Origin: Deltaproteobacteria bacterium | GTDB lineage: Bacteria > Myxococcota_A > UBA9160 > SZUA-336 | Direction of reading: 5' to 3' | NCBI GenBank assembly: GCA_029261895.1 | Contig: JAJDAK010000048.1 | Coordinates: 96,155 to 160,154, forward strand | Length of the DNA stretch: 64,000 nt | Shown here: in pieces, positions 17,651 through 25,987 of the stretch | Layout: each line of letters opens with the position of its first letter | Numbering within the stretch: the stretch's first letter is position 1 | Notes under the pieces: model-generated | Databases searched by the model: none | Told to the model about the DNA's origin: nothing | The model's input: the letters and a program-made list of their open reading frames with translations, nothing else | Made by a program: the position numbers and the translations under genes

Positions 17651-18178
17651 CTATAGTAGCTCCCGTACCGGCCGCCCGTCGAAGCGACGTGTGGATGCAT
17701 CCCATTCGTACCAAGCCGCGTCCTGTACGTCGCCCTCGTGCACAGAGATTACAAACTGCGCCACACCCGGCCAAAGCGGCTCATCGTGTGGACCCAGAAA
17801 ACCCTGAGCGTCGGTCAACGAGAGATACGCACCGGCGTCCACGTGGGAGTGATAGATAGCCACAAGCTTCTCCCCGCGTTCTTCCGCCTGACGCAACGCA
17901 CGATCGAGTTCCATTTCATCGATCCAGAAACCACGCGTGGCATCCAAACTGGATTCACCGCGTGAAAAGCGTCGGTTTTGAACATTGGTACAACGTATCG
18001 CGGACCATGGTTGGTCGTCTGAGGCCTGCATCACAAGGCCACAGCATTCCTCGGGGTAGCATTCGCGCGCATGACCAAAGAGTTCGGCCGCGAGGCCGCT
18101 CGCGAGCCGCAACGGTTCTCGCTTGCGATCTGCAACCGCCGCGGCAGATTCCGTTCCGATTTCCGAGGAGTCGCTCAT
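17651..18178 (-). CDS. JAMM/MPN+ zinc metallopeptidase (Mov34/PAD-1 family)
   Basis: This 175-aa protein has an intact JAMM motif. The catalytic Glu lies in ECYPEECCGLV near residue 48, and the zinc ligands are in HSHVDAGAYLSLTD, which fits HSH-x7-S-x2-D exactly. Bacterial members of this kind cleave isopeptide-like bonds between a sulfur-carrier protein and cysteine (as in Mec/CysO) or process ubiquitin-like proteins. No sulfur carrier or cysteine synthase gene is nearby, so the substrate is unknown. Its ATG shares a TAATG junction with the upstream Rrf2 regulator, which suggests tight co-expression with it. It has no signal peptide, so it probably acts in the cytoplasm. Confidence 0.88.
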   Translation of the reverse strand: MSDSSEIGTESAAAVADRKREPLRLASGLAAELFGHARECYPEECCGLVMQASDDQPWSAIRCTNVQNRRFSRGESSLDATRGFWIDEMELDRALRQAEERGEKLVAIYHSHVDAGAYLSLTDAQGFLGPHDEPLWPGVAQFVISVHEGDVQDAAWYEWDASTRRFDGRPVRELL

Positions 18179-18618
18179 TAGATATGGTACATCGCGGGTT
18201 CAGCGTCAGCCCGCTCCAAGCCACGTCGTGCCGCTTCACGACAGAGCTGCCCCAACATGGTCTCTTCGAGCGCGACCTCGACGCCGCCCCGAAACCAATC
18301 CCAAACGACCGCCGCAGGCAGTGCTTCATCGCGCGGCTCCAAATCGGAACGGACCAATAAATCCCCTTCCACGGCACGAATTACATCCGCGAGACTGATT
18401 TCATCGGCGGGCCGTGCCAGCAGATAACCACCCCCGGGGCCCCGTTTGCTTTGGACCAGGTCTCCGCGCCGGAGTTTTTGAAAGATTTGCTCGAGGTATC
18501 TCGCGGGAATCCCGTGGCGATCTGAGATTTCCTGAATACAGATCGGACGTTTTGATCCGTTGTATGCCAGATCAAAGATCCCATAAATCGCGTATTTCAG
18601 CTGCTGGGTCACGCGCAT
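18178..18618 (-). CDS. Rrf2-family transcriptional regulator
   Basis: This is a winged-helix DNA-binding protein of the Rrf2 family (IscR, NsrR, CymR). The N-terminal half shows the typical QLKYAIYGIFDLAY, the recognition region IPARYLEQIFQKLRRGDLV and the wing KRGPGGGYLLARP. Only two cysteines are present, and they are far apart. The three-Cys iron-sulfur cluster of IscR and NsrR is therefore missing, which makes a CymR-like or other non-cluster sensor more likely. It is the first gene of a four-gene minus-strand run and is probably autoregulatory. It is divergent from the helicase-exonuclease gene, with 87 bp between them holding short dyads such as CTGAC-AGC-GTCAG. Confidence 0.93.
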   Translation of the reverse strand: MRVTQQLKYAIYGIFDLAYNGSKRPICIQEISDRHGIPARYLEQIFQKLRRGDLVQSKRGPGGGYLLARPADEISLADVIRAVEGDLLVRSDLEPRDEALPAAVVWDWFRGGVEVALEETMLGQLCREAARRGLERADAEPAMYHI

Positions 18619-18705
18619 GCAGGCATCAGCCTAGCTGAGCTGAGACAATTCTGCAGTGCCACAGTGCAGTTTCCCTGACAGCGTCAGTCCGACCCAAGTG
18701 TTAGG

Positions 18706-21579
18706 TTGGGTAGTCACCTCCTCGCGCGGGAGCCCGCCATTCTCTCCAACTTTCTCGCTGCCCTACGGCATCAGTCGCCCGAAGCGCTCGGCTATTCGGT
18801 ACGCACGATGAATACGATTCCCGAAACGACGGGCACCTATGTCGACTTTGAACTACCCGACGCCGTCCGTGGGATGCTGGACCGTCGCGGGATCAAGCAT
18901 TTGTACGCGCATCAAGCACAGGCATTGGCGTCCTATCGAGAAGGCCGAGACCTGATGCTCGCCACGTCGACCGCGAGCGGGAAGAGTCTGGTGTACAACG
19001 TTGCGATCGGCTGGCAGGGTCTTGAGGAACGCGACGCCCACGCACTGCTGCTCTTCCCGTTGAAAGCACTCGCGCGGGATCAATTGCGGCATATGCGCGC
19101 CGACTTCGCGACGCTGCCAGCGCTGCAGTCCCGCACCGCCGCCATCTACGACGGTGATACACCTAAAACTCAGCGCAGAAAACTGCGACTCGACCCACCC
19201 AACGTCCTGCTCACAACACCCGACATGCTGCATGCCGGGATACTTCCGTTCCACGCGGGCTGGTCCGAATTCTTCACGCGTTTGCGCACGATCGTCATCG
19301 ATGAGTGCCATATCTACCGAGGCATCCTTGGCTCGCAAGTCGCACATGTTCTGCGCCGTCTACTGCGAATCGCCGCACATTACGGAGCACATCCGCAGAT
19401 CATTAGTTGTTCGGCCACGATCGGAAACCCCCGTGAGTTTATTCGAGAACTCACAGGGCGCGCACCCGCACTCATTGAACACGATGGTACACCGTTACCC
19501 AAGCAACATTTCGCTTGTGTCGACACCGGCAAAACAGCGTACAAGACCGCAGCCTCGGTCTTCGTCCACGCGGTTCGAATGGGTCTGCGAACGCTCGCAT
19601 TCACCCAAGCGCGCCGTACGACTGAACTCCTGTACCGGCGCGTGTGCGAACAGGCGCCGGAACTCGCGAACCGAATATCGAGTTATCGCAGCGGCTTTCT
19701 CGCCGAAGAAAGGCGTGAAATCGAAACCCGTCTTTTCAGCGGCGATCTATTAGGCGTGATCTCGACATCCGCATTGGAACTCGGCATCGATGTCGGCCAC
19801 CTAGACCTCTGTATCCTCGTGGGATATCCCGGTTCGATCCTGTCGACGCGACAGCGTGCAGGCCGCGTAGGCCGAGCACGCGAAGGCTTGGTCATACTCG
19901 TACCGCAGAACAACGCATTGGATCGCTACATTGCACAACATTCCCAGGAACTGCTGCTCCGCAGCTGCGAAGCCGCCACACTCGACGTAGCGAACCTTCC
20001 CATCGCCACACGCCAACTCAGTTGTGCGGCCGCGGAGCTGCCAATCGACGCGACAGATCCCTGGCTGGAAGACCCCGGAATTCGGGAAGCCTTGAATGTG
20101 GCCACACGCGACGGTCGAATCCTTCGGAGCGCGGACGGCAGGCAGTACTTCTCTGCACGCCGACAACCCGCGCGGCGCCAATCGCTTCGCGCCAGCGACG
20201 GCAGCTATACGATTCACCGCGGACAGGGTGCGGAGGCGACGGCGCTCGGTGACATTGGGGCCGGACGTGTTCAGAGCGAATGCCACGAGGGAGCCACGTA
20301 TCTTCATCATGGCCAGACCTATCAAGTCGAGACCTTGGATTTCGAACGTTCAAAAATTCAAGTGCGCGGACCGCTACGCGTGCCGTACTTTACGCGTGCA
20401 CATTCGTCCACAGACATTCAAATTCTCGAAATCTCTGAAGCGCGAACGCTGGGGCCCGCGTGGTTGCGCCGCGGAACGGTGCGCATCGTCACCCGGACGA
20501 CGCATTTCGAACGCATGCGGATCCGCGACAATCGCTCCCTCGGCCACCAACGCCTTGAAATGCCAGCGCGCGAGTTTGAGACCGACGCAATGTGGCTCGA
20601 GGTTAACGCGGAACTGGCCCAGTCACCGCGCTTCAACGGGGGGCTTCATGCGCTAGAGCACGCGGTACTCGCAATGTTTCCCCTCTTTGCGCTCTGTGAT
20701 CGCTTCGACGTTTCCGGTGCGTCGTTCGCCCAGCATATTCAAGTCGATTCGCCGGCAGTCTTCTTTTATGATGATTACCCGGGCGGGGTTGGTCTCTGTC
20801 GCGCGCTCTATACACGGGCAGAGCGCCTATTCAAAGCCACCGCGCAGCTCGTCGAAAACTGTGACTGCATGGATGGTTGTCCCGGATGTATTCAATCGGC
20901 CCGTTGCGGCAAAGACAATCGACCGCTCGACAAAAAGATGGCACTCAAGCTACTAAACTGGATTCAACACTCCTCCACCCCTCCATCCACCAAGGAAACT
21001 TATCAAATGACCGAAACTCAAACTTCAAATACATCCGTTCAACCGCTGATTTTTGACATCGAAACCCAGCTTTCTGCCGATGAAGTCGGCGGCTGGAATA
21101 ACAAAGACAAAATGCGCGTTGCTCTGGCGGTTATCTATGACGCCGAACGCGGTGAGTATGAAACCTTCCTTGAAGATCGCGTGCCGGAGCTCGTTGACCG
21201 CCTGCGCAAAGCACAGCTGGTGGTTGGATTCAATATTCGAAACTTTGATTACGGCGTACTGAATGGCTACACCGATTTTGATTTCAACCAGCTCCCTACA
21301 CTCGACCTACTCGAGGATATTCATCAAAAGCTGGGGCATCGCCTCTCCCTCAATCATGTCGCGGAGCACACGCTCGGCGCGGCGAAATCAGGCGACGGTC
21401 TGCAGTCTTTAGAATGGTTTCGCAACGGCGAGGTCGACAAGGTGGAGGCCTATTGCCGTGACGATGTGAAGTTGGTTCGCGATTTGATGCGCTTCGCGGC
21501 GGAGCACGGGCACATTCTTTTCCAACGCCGCAGCGGCGAGGTCGTGCAACTCCCAGTCTCGTGGCCCAATCCTTCGTAG
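18706..21579 (+). CDS. MrfA-like DEAD/DEAH helicase fused to MrfB-like DEDD exonuclease
   Basis: The first ~770 residues are a superfamily 2 helicase of the MrfA/YprA type. Visible are motif I ATSTASGKS, motif II DECH, motif III SAT, motif V TSALELGIDVGH and motif VI QRAGRVGR. The DUF1998-type end carries four close cysteines in CDCMDGCPGCIQSARCG. The last ~190 residues are an RNase H-fold DEDDy exonuclease: DIET (Asp-Glu), VVGFNIRNFDYGVL (Asp), and YCRDD (Tyr-x3-Asp). In Bacillus, MrfA and MrfB are separate proteins that together repair mitomycin C damage. Here they form one open frame. An internal ATG at 21007, with AAGGA about 10 bases upstream, could also yield the exonuclease alone. The N-terminal start (TTG 18706 or ATG 18808) is uncertain. 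Confidence 0.9.
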   Translation: MGSHLLAREPAILSNFLAALRHQSPEALGYSVRTMNTIPETTGTYVDFELPDAVRGMLDRRGIKHLYAHQAQALASYREGRDLMLATSTASGKSLVYNVAIGWQGLEERDAHALLLFPLKALARDQLRHMRADFATLPALQSRTAAIYDGDTPKTQRRKLRLDPPNVLLTTPDMLHAGILPFHAGWSEFFTRLRTIVIDECHIYRGILGSQVAHVLRRLLRIAAHYGAHPQIISCSATIGNPREFIRELTGRAPALIEHDGTPLPKQHFACVDTGKTAYKTAASVFVHAVRMGLRTLAFTQARRTTELLYRRVCEQAPELANRISSYRSGFLAEERREIETRLFSGDLLGVISTSALELGIDVGHLDLCILVGYPGSILSTRQRAGRVGRAREGLVILVPQNNALDRYIAQHSQELLLRSCEAATLDVANLPIATRQLSCAAAELPIDATDPWLEDPGIREALNVATRDGRILRSADGRQYFSARRQPARRQSLRASDGSYTIHRGQGAEATALGDIGAGRVQSECHEGATYLHHGQTYQVETLDFERSKIQVRGPLRVPYFTRAHSSTDIQILEISEARTLGPAWLRRGTVRIVTRTTHFERMRIRDNRSLGHQRLEMPAREFETDAMWLEVNAELAQSPRFNGGLHALEHAVLAMFPLFALCDRFDVSGASFAQHIQVDSPAVFFYDDYPGGVGLCRALYTRAERLFKATAQLVENCDCMDGCPGCIQSARCGKDNRPLDKKMALKLLNWIQHSSTPPSTKETYQMTETQTSNTSVQPLIFDIETQLSADEVGGWNNKDKMRVALAVIYDAERGEYETFLEDRVPELVDRLRKAQLVVGFNIRNFDYGVLNGYTDFDFNQLPTLDLLEDIHQKLGHRLSLNHVAEHTLGAAKSGDGLQSLEWFRNGEVDKVEAYCRDDVKLVRDLMRFAAEHGHILFQRRSGEVVQLPVSWPNPS

Positions 21580-21654
21580 CGTGAACGTTTTGCCTCATCG
21601 CGTTCGACATTGATCCTCGGCCTCGCGATGCGAGTGTTTCGTCACGATGCCCAA

Positions 21655-21731
21655 GCCCATTCGATGTGGGTCCGAAGCGAACTTGGGCTGCCTTGGGGCC
21701 CCAGCGAGCGGCGGACCCATGTCGAATGGGC
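21655..21731 (+). repeat. Long imperfect hairpin downstream of helicase-exonuclease gene
   Basis: Arms of 20 bases (21655-21674, GCCCATTCGATGTGGGTCCG, and 21712-21731) are inverted repeats around a 37-base loop. Eighteen pairs are Watson-Crick. The two differences are G-U wobbles if the plus strand is transcribed but true mismatches on the minus strand, so the plus-strand RNA is the likely structured form. It may be a 3' stabilising stem-loop or terminator of the helicase mRNA, or a REP-like element. There is no T-tract after it. Confidence 0.55.
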
Positions 21732-21777
21732 TGAAAGCACCCAGAGCGGGCTGCACAACTCGACACGAGCTACGTTG

Positions 21778-21864
21778 TGGTGCCCAGGACTGGATTCGAA
21801 CCAGCACGGAGTTTCCCCCACAGCGTTCTGAGCGCTGCGCGTCTACCAATTTCACCACCTGGGC
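21778..21864 (-). tRNA. tRNA-Leu (anticodon CAG)
   Basis: Read on the minus strand, the sequence starts GCCCAGG and ends CCTGGGC plus A and an encoded CCA, giving a 7-bp acceptor stem. The D-arm GTGGTGAAATTGGTAGAC and the T-arm with GGTTCGAATCC are typical. The anticodon stem CAGCG/CGCTG encloses the loop CTCAGAA, giving anticodon CAG. A long variable arm confirms a class II tRNA. The 87-nt length fits tRNA-Leu. Confidence 0.97.
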
Positions 21865-22080
21865 TGAGGAAGAGCGATGCTAACCCAAGCGGCCTGAGCT
21901 TGCATTACCCCCAACTGCGTGTGTCTGATTTCGACTCGTTAGCGCAGCGCTTCGAGAGCGACTTCCTGAGCTAGCTGCTTTGGACCCCAATGGACGAAGA
22001 GTTAACGATCTCCAGAAAGCTGGGGTCAGATAAGGCGAACTGCTAAAAAGACCGGTCGGAAGAAAGGAGTTTGGTCGCCG
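21865..22080. other. Intergenic region before MBOAT gene
   Basis: There is no gene here. It contains a 7-bp inverted repeat, GACCCCA (21983-21989) and TGGGGTC (22021-22027), which may be a remnant of a small element, and the AAAGGAG ribosome binding site (22063-22069) of the next gene. No good promoter was recognised. Confidence 0.5.
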
Positions 22081-23589
22081 ATGCTGTTCAATTCATACAC
22101 CTTCATCTTCGCCTTCCTCCCCATCACATTGGTCGGCTTCTATCTAATCGCGCACAGCGGCCATCCAAGAATCGCAATTAGCTGGCTCGTGGGCGCATCG
22201 CTGTTTTTCTATTGCTGGTGGAACCCGATATACCTCGGCCTCATTCTGAGCTCAGTTCTATTCAACTATGCAATCAGTCTGGGACTGGCCAGTCATCGTG
22301 CTGGTCACGCCAAAAGACTCCTGGCGTTCGGCATTGCGAGCAATCTCGGTCTGTTGGGCTATTTCAAGTACGCTGACTTTTTCATCGGTAGCGCCAACTC
22401 CGTGTTCGCTACCGATTTCGCCCTACAGTCCATTGTTCTCCCCCTCGCAATCTCATTCTTTACATTTCAGCAGATCGCATACCTGGTGGACAGCTACAGA
22501 CGGGATGTACCGGAACACAGCTTCATCGAATACTGTCTTTTTGTGACGTTCTTCCCGCAGTTAATCGCGGGGCCTATCGTGCATCACAAAGAAATGATGC
22601 CTCAATTTGCAAGAAACGTCGTCTATAAATTTAGTCATGAAAATCTTGCCGTCGGTACTGCTATCTTTACCTTGGGCCTGTTCAAGAAAGTTGCTCTAGC
22701 GGACAACATCTCATTCTTCGCCACACCGGTGTTCCAAGCAGCCGAGCAGGGAGTTAGCCTGACCTTCTTCGAGGCCTGGGCGGGTACACTCAGCTACACC
22801 TTTCAAATCTATTTTGATTTTTCCGGGTATTCAGACATGGCCATCGGACTTGCTTGGATGTTTGGCATCTACCTCCCGCTCAACTTCAACTCGCCCTACA
22901 AGGCAACGAACGTCATCATGTTCTGGCGTCGCTGGCATATGACCCTTTCCCGCTTCCTAAGAGACTACCTATACATTCCCTTAGGCGGGAATCGGAAGGG
23001 CAGTACGCGCCGATACGGAAATCTGGTTGCCACTATGCTGCTAGGTGGTCTGTGGCACGGCGCAGCCTGGACATTCATCGCGTGGGGTGCACTTCACGGT
23101 TTCTACCTATTGGTAAATCATGGGTGGCATGCGATTTGCCAAAATTTCCAACCCGGACTTCGCCGAAGCTCATGGATTGGAACGGGGATCGCGAGAGGAC
23201 TCACTTTCCTTGCCATATCCACAGGATGGGTGTTCTTCCGAGCTGAAAGCTTCCATGGGGCGAGCAGCGTCTTGAAAGCGATGGTCGGGCTTAATGGTGT
23301 CACGCAGGGGTTTGACAGAATGTTTGCAAACAATCTGACATCCTGGACGTATGGCCTTCCGCTCATCGTCTTCCTGCTAGTTGTCGTATTCTTCGCACCG
23401 AATACACAGCAGATCATATACCGACACAAGTCGGCACCCGACACTTATCCAGGAGAAATCACCTCGCCTCCGCCGGCTTTCTTTCGCTGGAAGCCGAGCC
23501 TAGCAATGGCGGTCATTCATATTCTCATTGCAGCTGTAGCGATCCTGTCCGTTCAAGGTGCGAGCGAGTTTCTATACTTCAGGTTCTAG
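22081..23589 (+). CDS. MBOAT-family O-acyltransferase (AlgI-like)
   Basis: This polytopic inner-membrane protein of 502 aa is predicted to move acyl groups, usually acetyl, across the membrane to a polysaccharide or other exported acceptor. Family hallmarks are the opening MLFNSYTFIFAFLPI, the segment FSGYSDMAIGLAWMFGI, the FWRRWHMTLSRFLRDYLYIP signature, and the catalytic His in GGLWHGAAW. These match AlgI and related MBOAT proteins. AAAGGAG lies 11 bases upstream of ATG 22081. The next gene, one base after the stop, encodes an SGNH-like protein, the usual partner. By rough counts the pair is lower in GC than its neighbours and uses AGA and ATA codons more often, which suggests horizontal transfer. 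Confidence 0.93.
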   Translation: MLFNSYTFIFAFLPITLVGFYLIAHSGHPRIAISWLVGASLFFYCWWNPIYLGLILSSVLFNYAISLGLASHRAGHAKRLLAFGIASNLGLLGYFKYADFFIGSANSVFATDFALQSIVLPLAISFFTFQQIAYLVDSYRRDVPEHSFIEYCLFVTFFPQLIAGPIVHHKEMMPQFARNVVYKFSHENLAVGTAIFTLGLFKKVALADNISFFATPVFQAAEQGVSLTFFEAWAGTLSYTFQIYFDFSGYSDMAIGLAWMFGIYLPLNFNSPYKATNVIMFWRRWHMTLSRFLRDYLYIPLGGNRKGSTRRYGNLVATMLLGGLWHGAAWTFIAWGALHGFYLLVNHGWHAICQNFQPGLRRSSWIGTGIARGLTFLAISTGWVFFRAESFHGASSVLKAMVGLNGVTQGFDRMFANNLTSWTYGLPLIVFLLVVVFFAPNTQQIIYRHKSAPDTYPGEITSPPPAFFRWKPSLAMAVIHILIAAVAILSVQGASEFLYFRF

Positions 23590-23590
23590 G

Positions 23591-24724
23591 ATGCACTTTT
23601 CCAGATACAACCAGATAACATTTCTCGGGGTCGCTGCGATACTGCTAGCAGTATCGCTGGTAAATATTATCGTCGATCCAGGAGCCGTGTACCTTAGAGG
23701 TCTCCTGTTGGAAATCAGAAACGGCAACTATGTAGAGGCCATGGTTACTTCGAAATACGGCGTTGTTCAGGAAGGCTGGAATGAAAGGAATGTAAAACTA
23801 AAGCTAGCTGAATACGCGAGTCAGCACGACTGTGCGATCGTCGGCTCAAGTCATGTGATGTCCATTAGCAAGCTTCGGGATAACCGCGGAGGTCTAAGCA
23901 TTTGCGAAAGCGTACTCAACCTTGGTGTCTCCGGCGGCTCTATTGAAGATGTCGTGCTGATGATGTTCAAGCTCCTGAAGGACGGAGCGCCGCGACGTCT
24001 CTTCATCGGCGTGGATCCGTGGATGTTCGGCTTCGATAAGGACGTACAGTGGAAAAAATACTCTGACCTCTATGTCGAGGCCGGTGAATATTTTGATCTT
24101 GATCCTAGGCCGATCAATACCGAAGATTCATACAGGCAAGTGCTTCTACAGAACCTGATTAACTTCGACTATTTCCGCGAGTCGGTAAAATATCTTGGTC
24201 GTAAGGGGATACAAGAAATCGCCGCCGAGTATCAGGGATCGCTGGTAGTTGACGATTTCAAGATGGCTGAGTTCGATCTTTCCACAGGCGCTACCAAGTC
24301 CGTTACGCTTGCGGATGGTAGCCACGTGTATAGCAGCGGTTATATTCAAGAAGCTCTAGCCAAGAAACATGCGCTAATCGACAATGGCTACAGGATCGAT
24401 AGCGAGAAGACTATTGATTATGGGGCGGTCGAGGTATTTCTGAAAGTACTCAGAAGAGTGCTTAGCAACGGACAAAACGTAGCATTGTTCCTCACACCTT
24501 ATCATCCCAACGTATTCGACGATAAGAATTCGGTTTCACGAGTTGCGATGGAAGATATCGCCCCTCTGATCGGGAAAATTTCAAGAGAGCTCGATATCGA
24601 TGTATTTGGATCGTACAACCCTGACGTTCTCGGCTGTACCGGCGATGAGTTCTTCGACTTCATGCATCCGATGACAGAATGTGTCAACGGGGTATTCAGC
24701 CACAAAAACGCGACGGCTTACTAG
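23591..24724 (+). CDS. Membrane-anchored SGNH-like acyltransferase partner of MBOAT
   Basis: One N-terminal transmembrane segment (ITFLGVAAILLAVSLVNIIV) anchors a periplasmic domain. The domain has a GSSH motif near residue 87 in the place of the GDSL nucleophile block, a following LGVSGGS block, and DFMHP near the C-terminus, which fits the Asp-x-x-His pair of SGNH hydrolases. AlgJ, AlgX and DltD proteins of this type complete acetyl transfer started by an MBOAT protein. ATG 23591 is chosen; the longer frame from 23558 runs back into the MBOAT gene. Base composition is low (about 47% GC in the first 60 bases), like the MBOAT gene. The acceptor polymer is unknown, since no polysaccharide synthesis genes are adjacent. 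Confidence 0.8.
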   Translation: MHFSRYNQITFLGVAAILLAVSLVNIIVDPGAVYLRGLLLEIRNGNYVEAMVTSKYGVVQEGWNERNVKLKLAEYASQHDCAIVGSSHVMSISKLRDNRGGLSICESVLNLGVSGGSIEDVVLMMFKLLKDGAPRRLFIGVDPWMFGFDKDVQWKKYSDLYVEAGEYFDLDPRPINTEDSYRQVLLQNLINFDYFRESVKYLGRKGIQEIAAEYQGSLVVDDFKMAEFDLSTGATKSVTLADGSHVYSSGYIQEALAKKHALIDNGYRIDSEKTIDYGAVEVFLKVLRRVLSNGQNVALFLTPYHPNVFDDKNSVSRVAMEDIAPLIGKISRELDIDVFGSYNPDVLGCTGDEFFDFMHPMTECVNGVFSHKNATAY

Positions 24725-24726
24725 CT

Positions 24727-25938
24727 TCAGCTCCTTCGATCGACCTCGACTGCGTAACGCAAATCGGTCAGGAATTCCGGCACCGCGGCAGTGACGCGAT
24801 GCCAATTGGGAATCAACGACGCGCGCATCGGATTCCGTACGAAGTCGAGGCCCGCAGCGCGAAGCCCTGCTGTGAAGGTCTCCACCATCATTTCTTCGTC
24901 GTGCTGGTCGAAACGCAAACCATTGATCACGGCTTCGTCGGAATACGCGCCGACGGTATCCTGCGCGAGACGCAGATACGCGGTGCTCAACGTGTTCAGA
25001 AATCCCGCATCGAATTGCACGCCTACACTTGCGAGATTGCGAAAGAGCGACTGCGCAATATCGATGACCATTCGGTGCAATCCCCGCGACGGGTCTCCGG
25101 GTGAAAGATCCTGATGCTTATGGTCGTAGTTATCGCAGAGTTCAACTTGGCAGACACGCCGTGGGGAACTATTGCGAAAAACTTCGGACATCACGCCGAT
25201 TTCCAAACCCCAGTCACTCGGAATGCGAACCTGGCGCGCCAGGGATTCCTTGATCGCGAATTCGCCCGCGAGCGGATATCGAAAGCTGTCCAAAAACTCC
25301 AGCAGTGGTAGCGAGCCCAGCGTGTGCTTGAGCGCGCGCACCAACGGCGTGACGAAGAGGCGTGTCACACGACCGTGCAAACGTTCCGTCGCACGGCCGT
25401 AGTAACCCTTACAGAATTCGTAGTCGAGATTTGGATGCACGACTGGAAAACACAGCCGAGCCAGGAATTCCCGATCGTAAGTCAGAACATCGCAGTCATG
25501 ATAAACGAGACTTTCTGTCTCGCCGCGCGCAAGCGCGTAGCCGGTACCTAACCAGACCGCACGGCCCTTGCCATCGGGCTCACGAGCCAAGCCGCTCTCC
25601 GCCAAACGACCGAGAAGCTCTCCGACCGTAGGGCCACTCCCCCAAAGGCAGTGCACTTCAGGCATCCCTTTGAAGAATTTCCGTACGGCATCAAAGTCCT
25701 CCCGCTCCTCGGTTCCGGAAACCGAGACCACGATCTGATGCAGATAGGAAACCTCCTGCAACACCTCACGAATTCGCTTAAGGCCCGCTCCATGGATCTC
25801 GGTGTACAGGCACGGCAGAACCAAGCTCACAGGCCGCTCGCGAGCGTGGTGCTTGAGTTCCGCCTCGAGACGCCCCAAAGACGGGACGCCGAGCCGATGC
25901 AGCGTGGTGATCAGACCGGTCTGGTGGAAGTCACTCAT
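24727..25938 (-). CDS. GT81-like glycosyltransferase (glucosyl-3-phosphoglycerate synthase type)
   Basis: The 403-aa protein resembles GpgS/MpgS-type retaining GT-A enzymes, which transfer a sugar from a nucleotide donor to 3-phosphoglycerate to make glucosylglycerate or mannosylglycerate solutes. Visible features are an N-terminal strand VSLVLPCLYTEIHG, the metal-binding-like YHDCDVLTYDREFLARL, and LAGEFAIKESLA followed by PSDWGLEIGVMSEVF. NYDHKHQDLS, which matches a conserved loop of the family, is also present. ATG 25938 is used. The longer frame to 26364 is rejected because its first ~140 residues are antisense to the patatin gene and have shadow composition. It is divergent from the patatin gene with 49 bp between. 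No matching phosphatase gene is adjacent, so the exact product is uncertain. Confidence 0.75.
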   Translation of the reverse strand: MSDFHQTGLITTLHRLGVPSLGRLEAELKHHARERPVSLVLPCLYTEIHGAGLKRIREVLQEVSYLHQIVVSVSGTEEREDFDAVRKFFKGMPEVHCLWGSGPTVGELLGRLAESGLAREPDGKGRAVWLGTGYALARGETESLVYHDCDVLTYDREFLARLCFPVVHPNLDYEFCKGYYGRATERLHGRVTRLFVTPLVRALKHTLGSLPLLEFLDSFRYPLAGEFAIKESLARQVRIPSDWGLEIGVMSEVFRNSSPRRVCQVELCDNYDHKHQDLSPGDPSRGLHRMVIDIAQSLFRNLASVGVQFDAGFLNTLSTAYLRLAQDTVGAYSDEAVINGLRFDQHDEEMMVETFTAGLRAAGLDFVRNPMRASLIPNWHRVTAAVPEFLTDLRYAVEVDRRS

Positions 25939-25987
25939 CGGGCGCCAGCTTAGCGGCTCGGGCCTGGAATGACTACGATGCTCCGCC

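Noticed and set aside
4972..21725. A shared 13-mer GGACCCATGTCGA at 4972-4984 and 21713-21725
   Set aside because: Matches of this length are expected by chance several times in 64 kb, and the flanks do not align.
21777..21974. Short open frame reading RTGFEPARS across the tRNA-Leu(CAG) gene
   Set aside because: It is the antisense reading of a tRNA, a well-known source of false gene calls.
21778..24724. tRNA-integrated genomic island
   Set aside because: No integrase and no repeat of the tRNA 3' end were found, and the low-GC genes lie on the 5' side of the tRNA. Only the weaker claim of possible transfer is kept.
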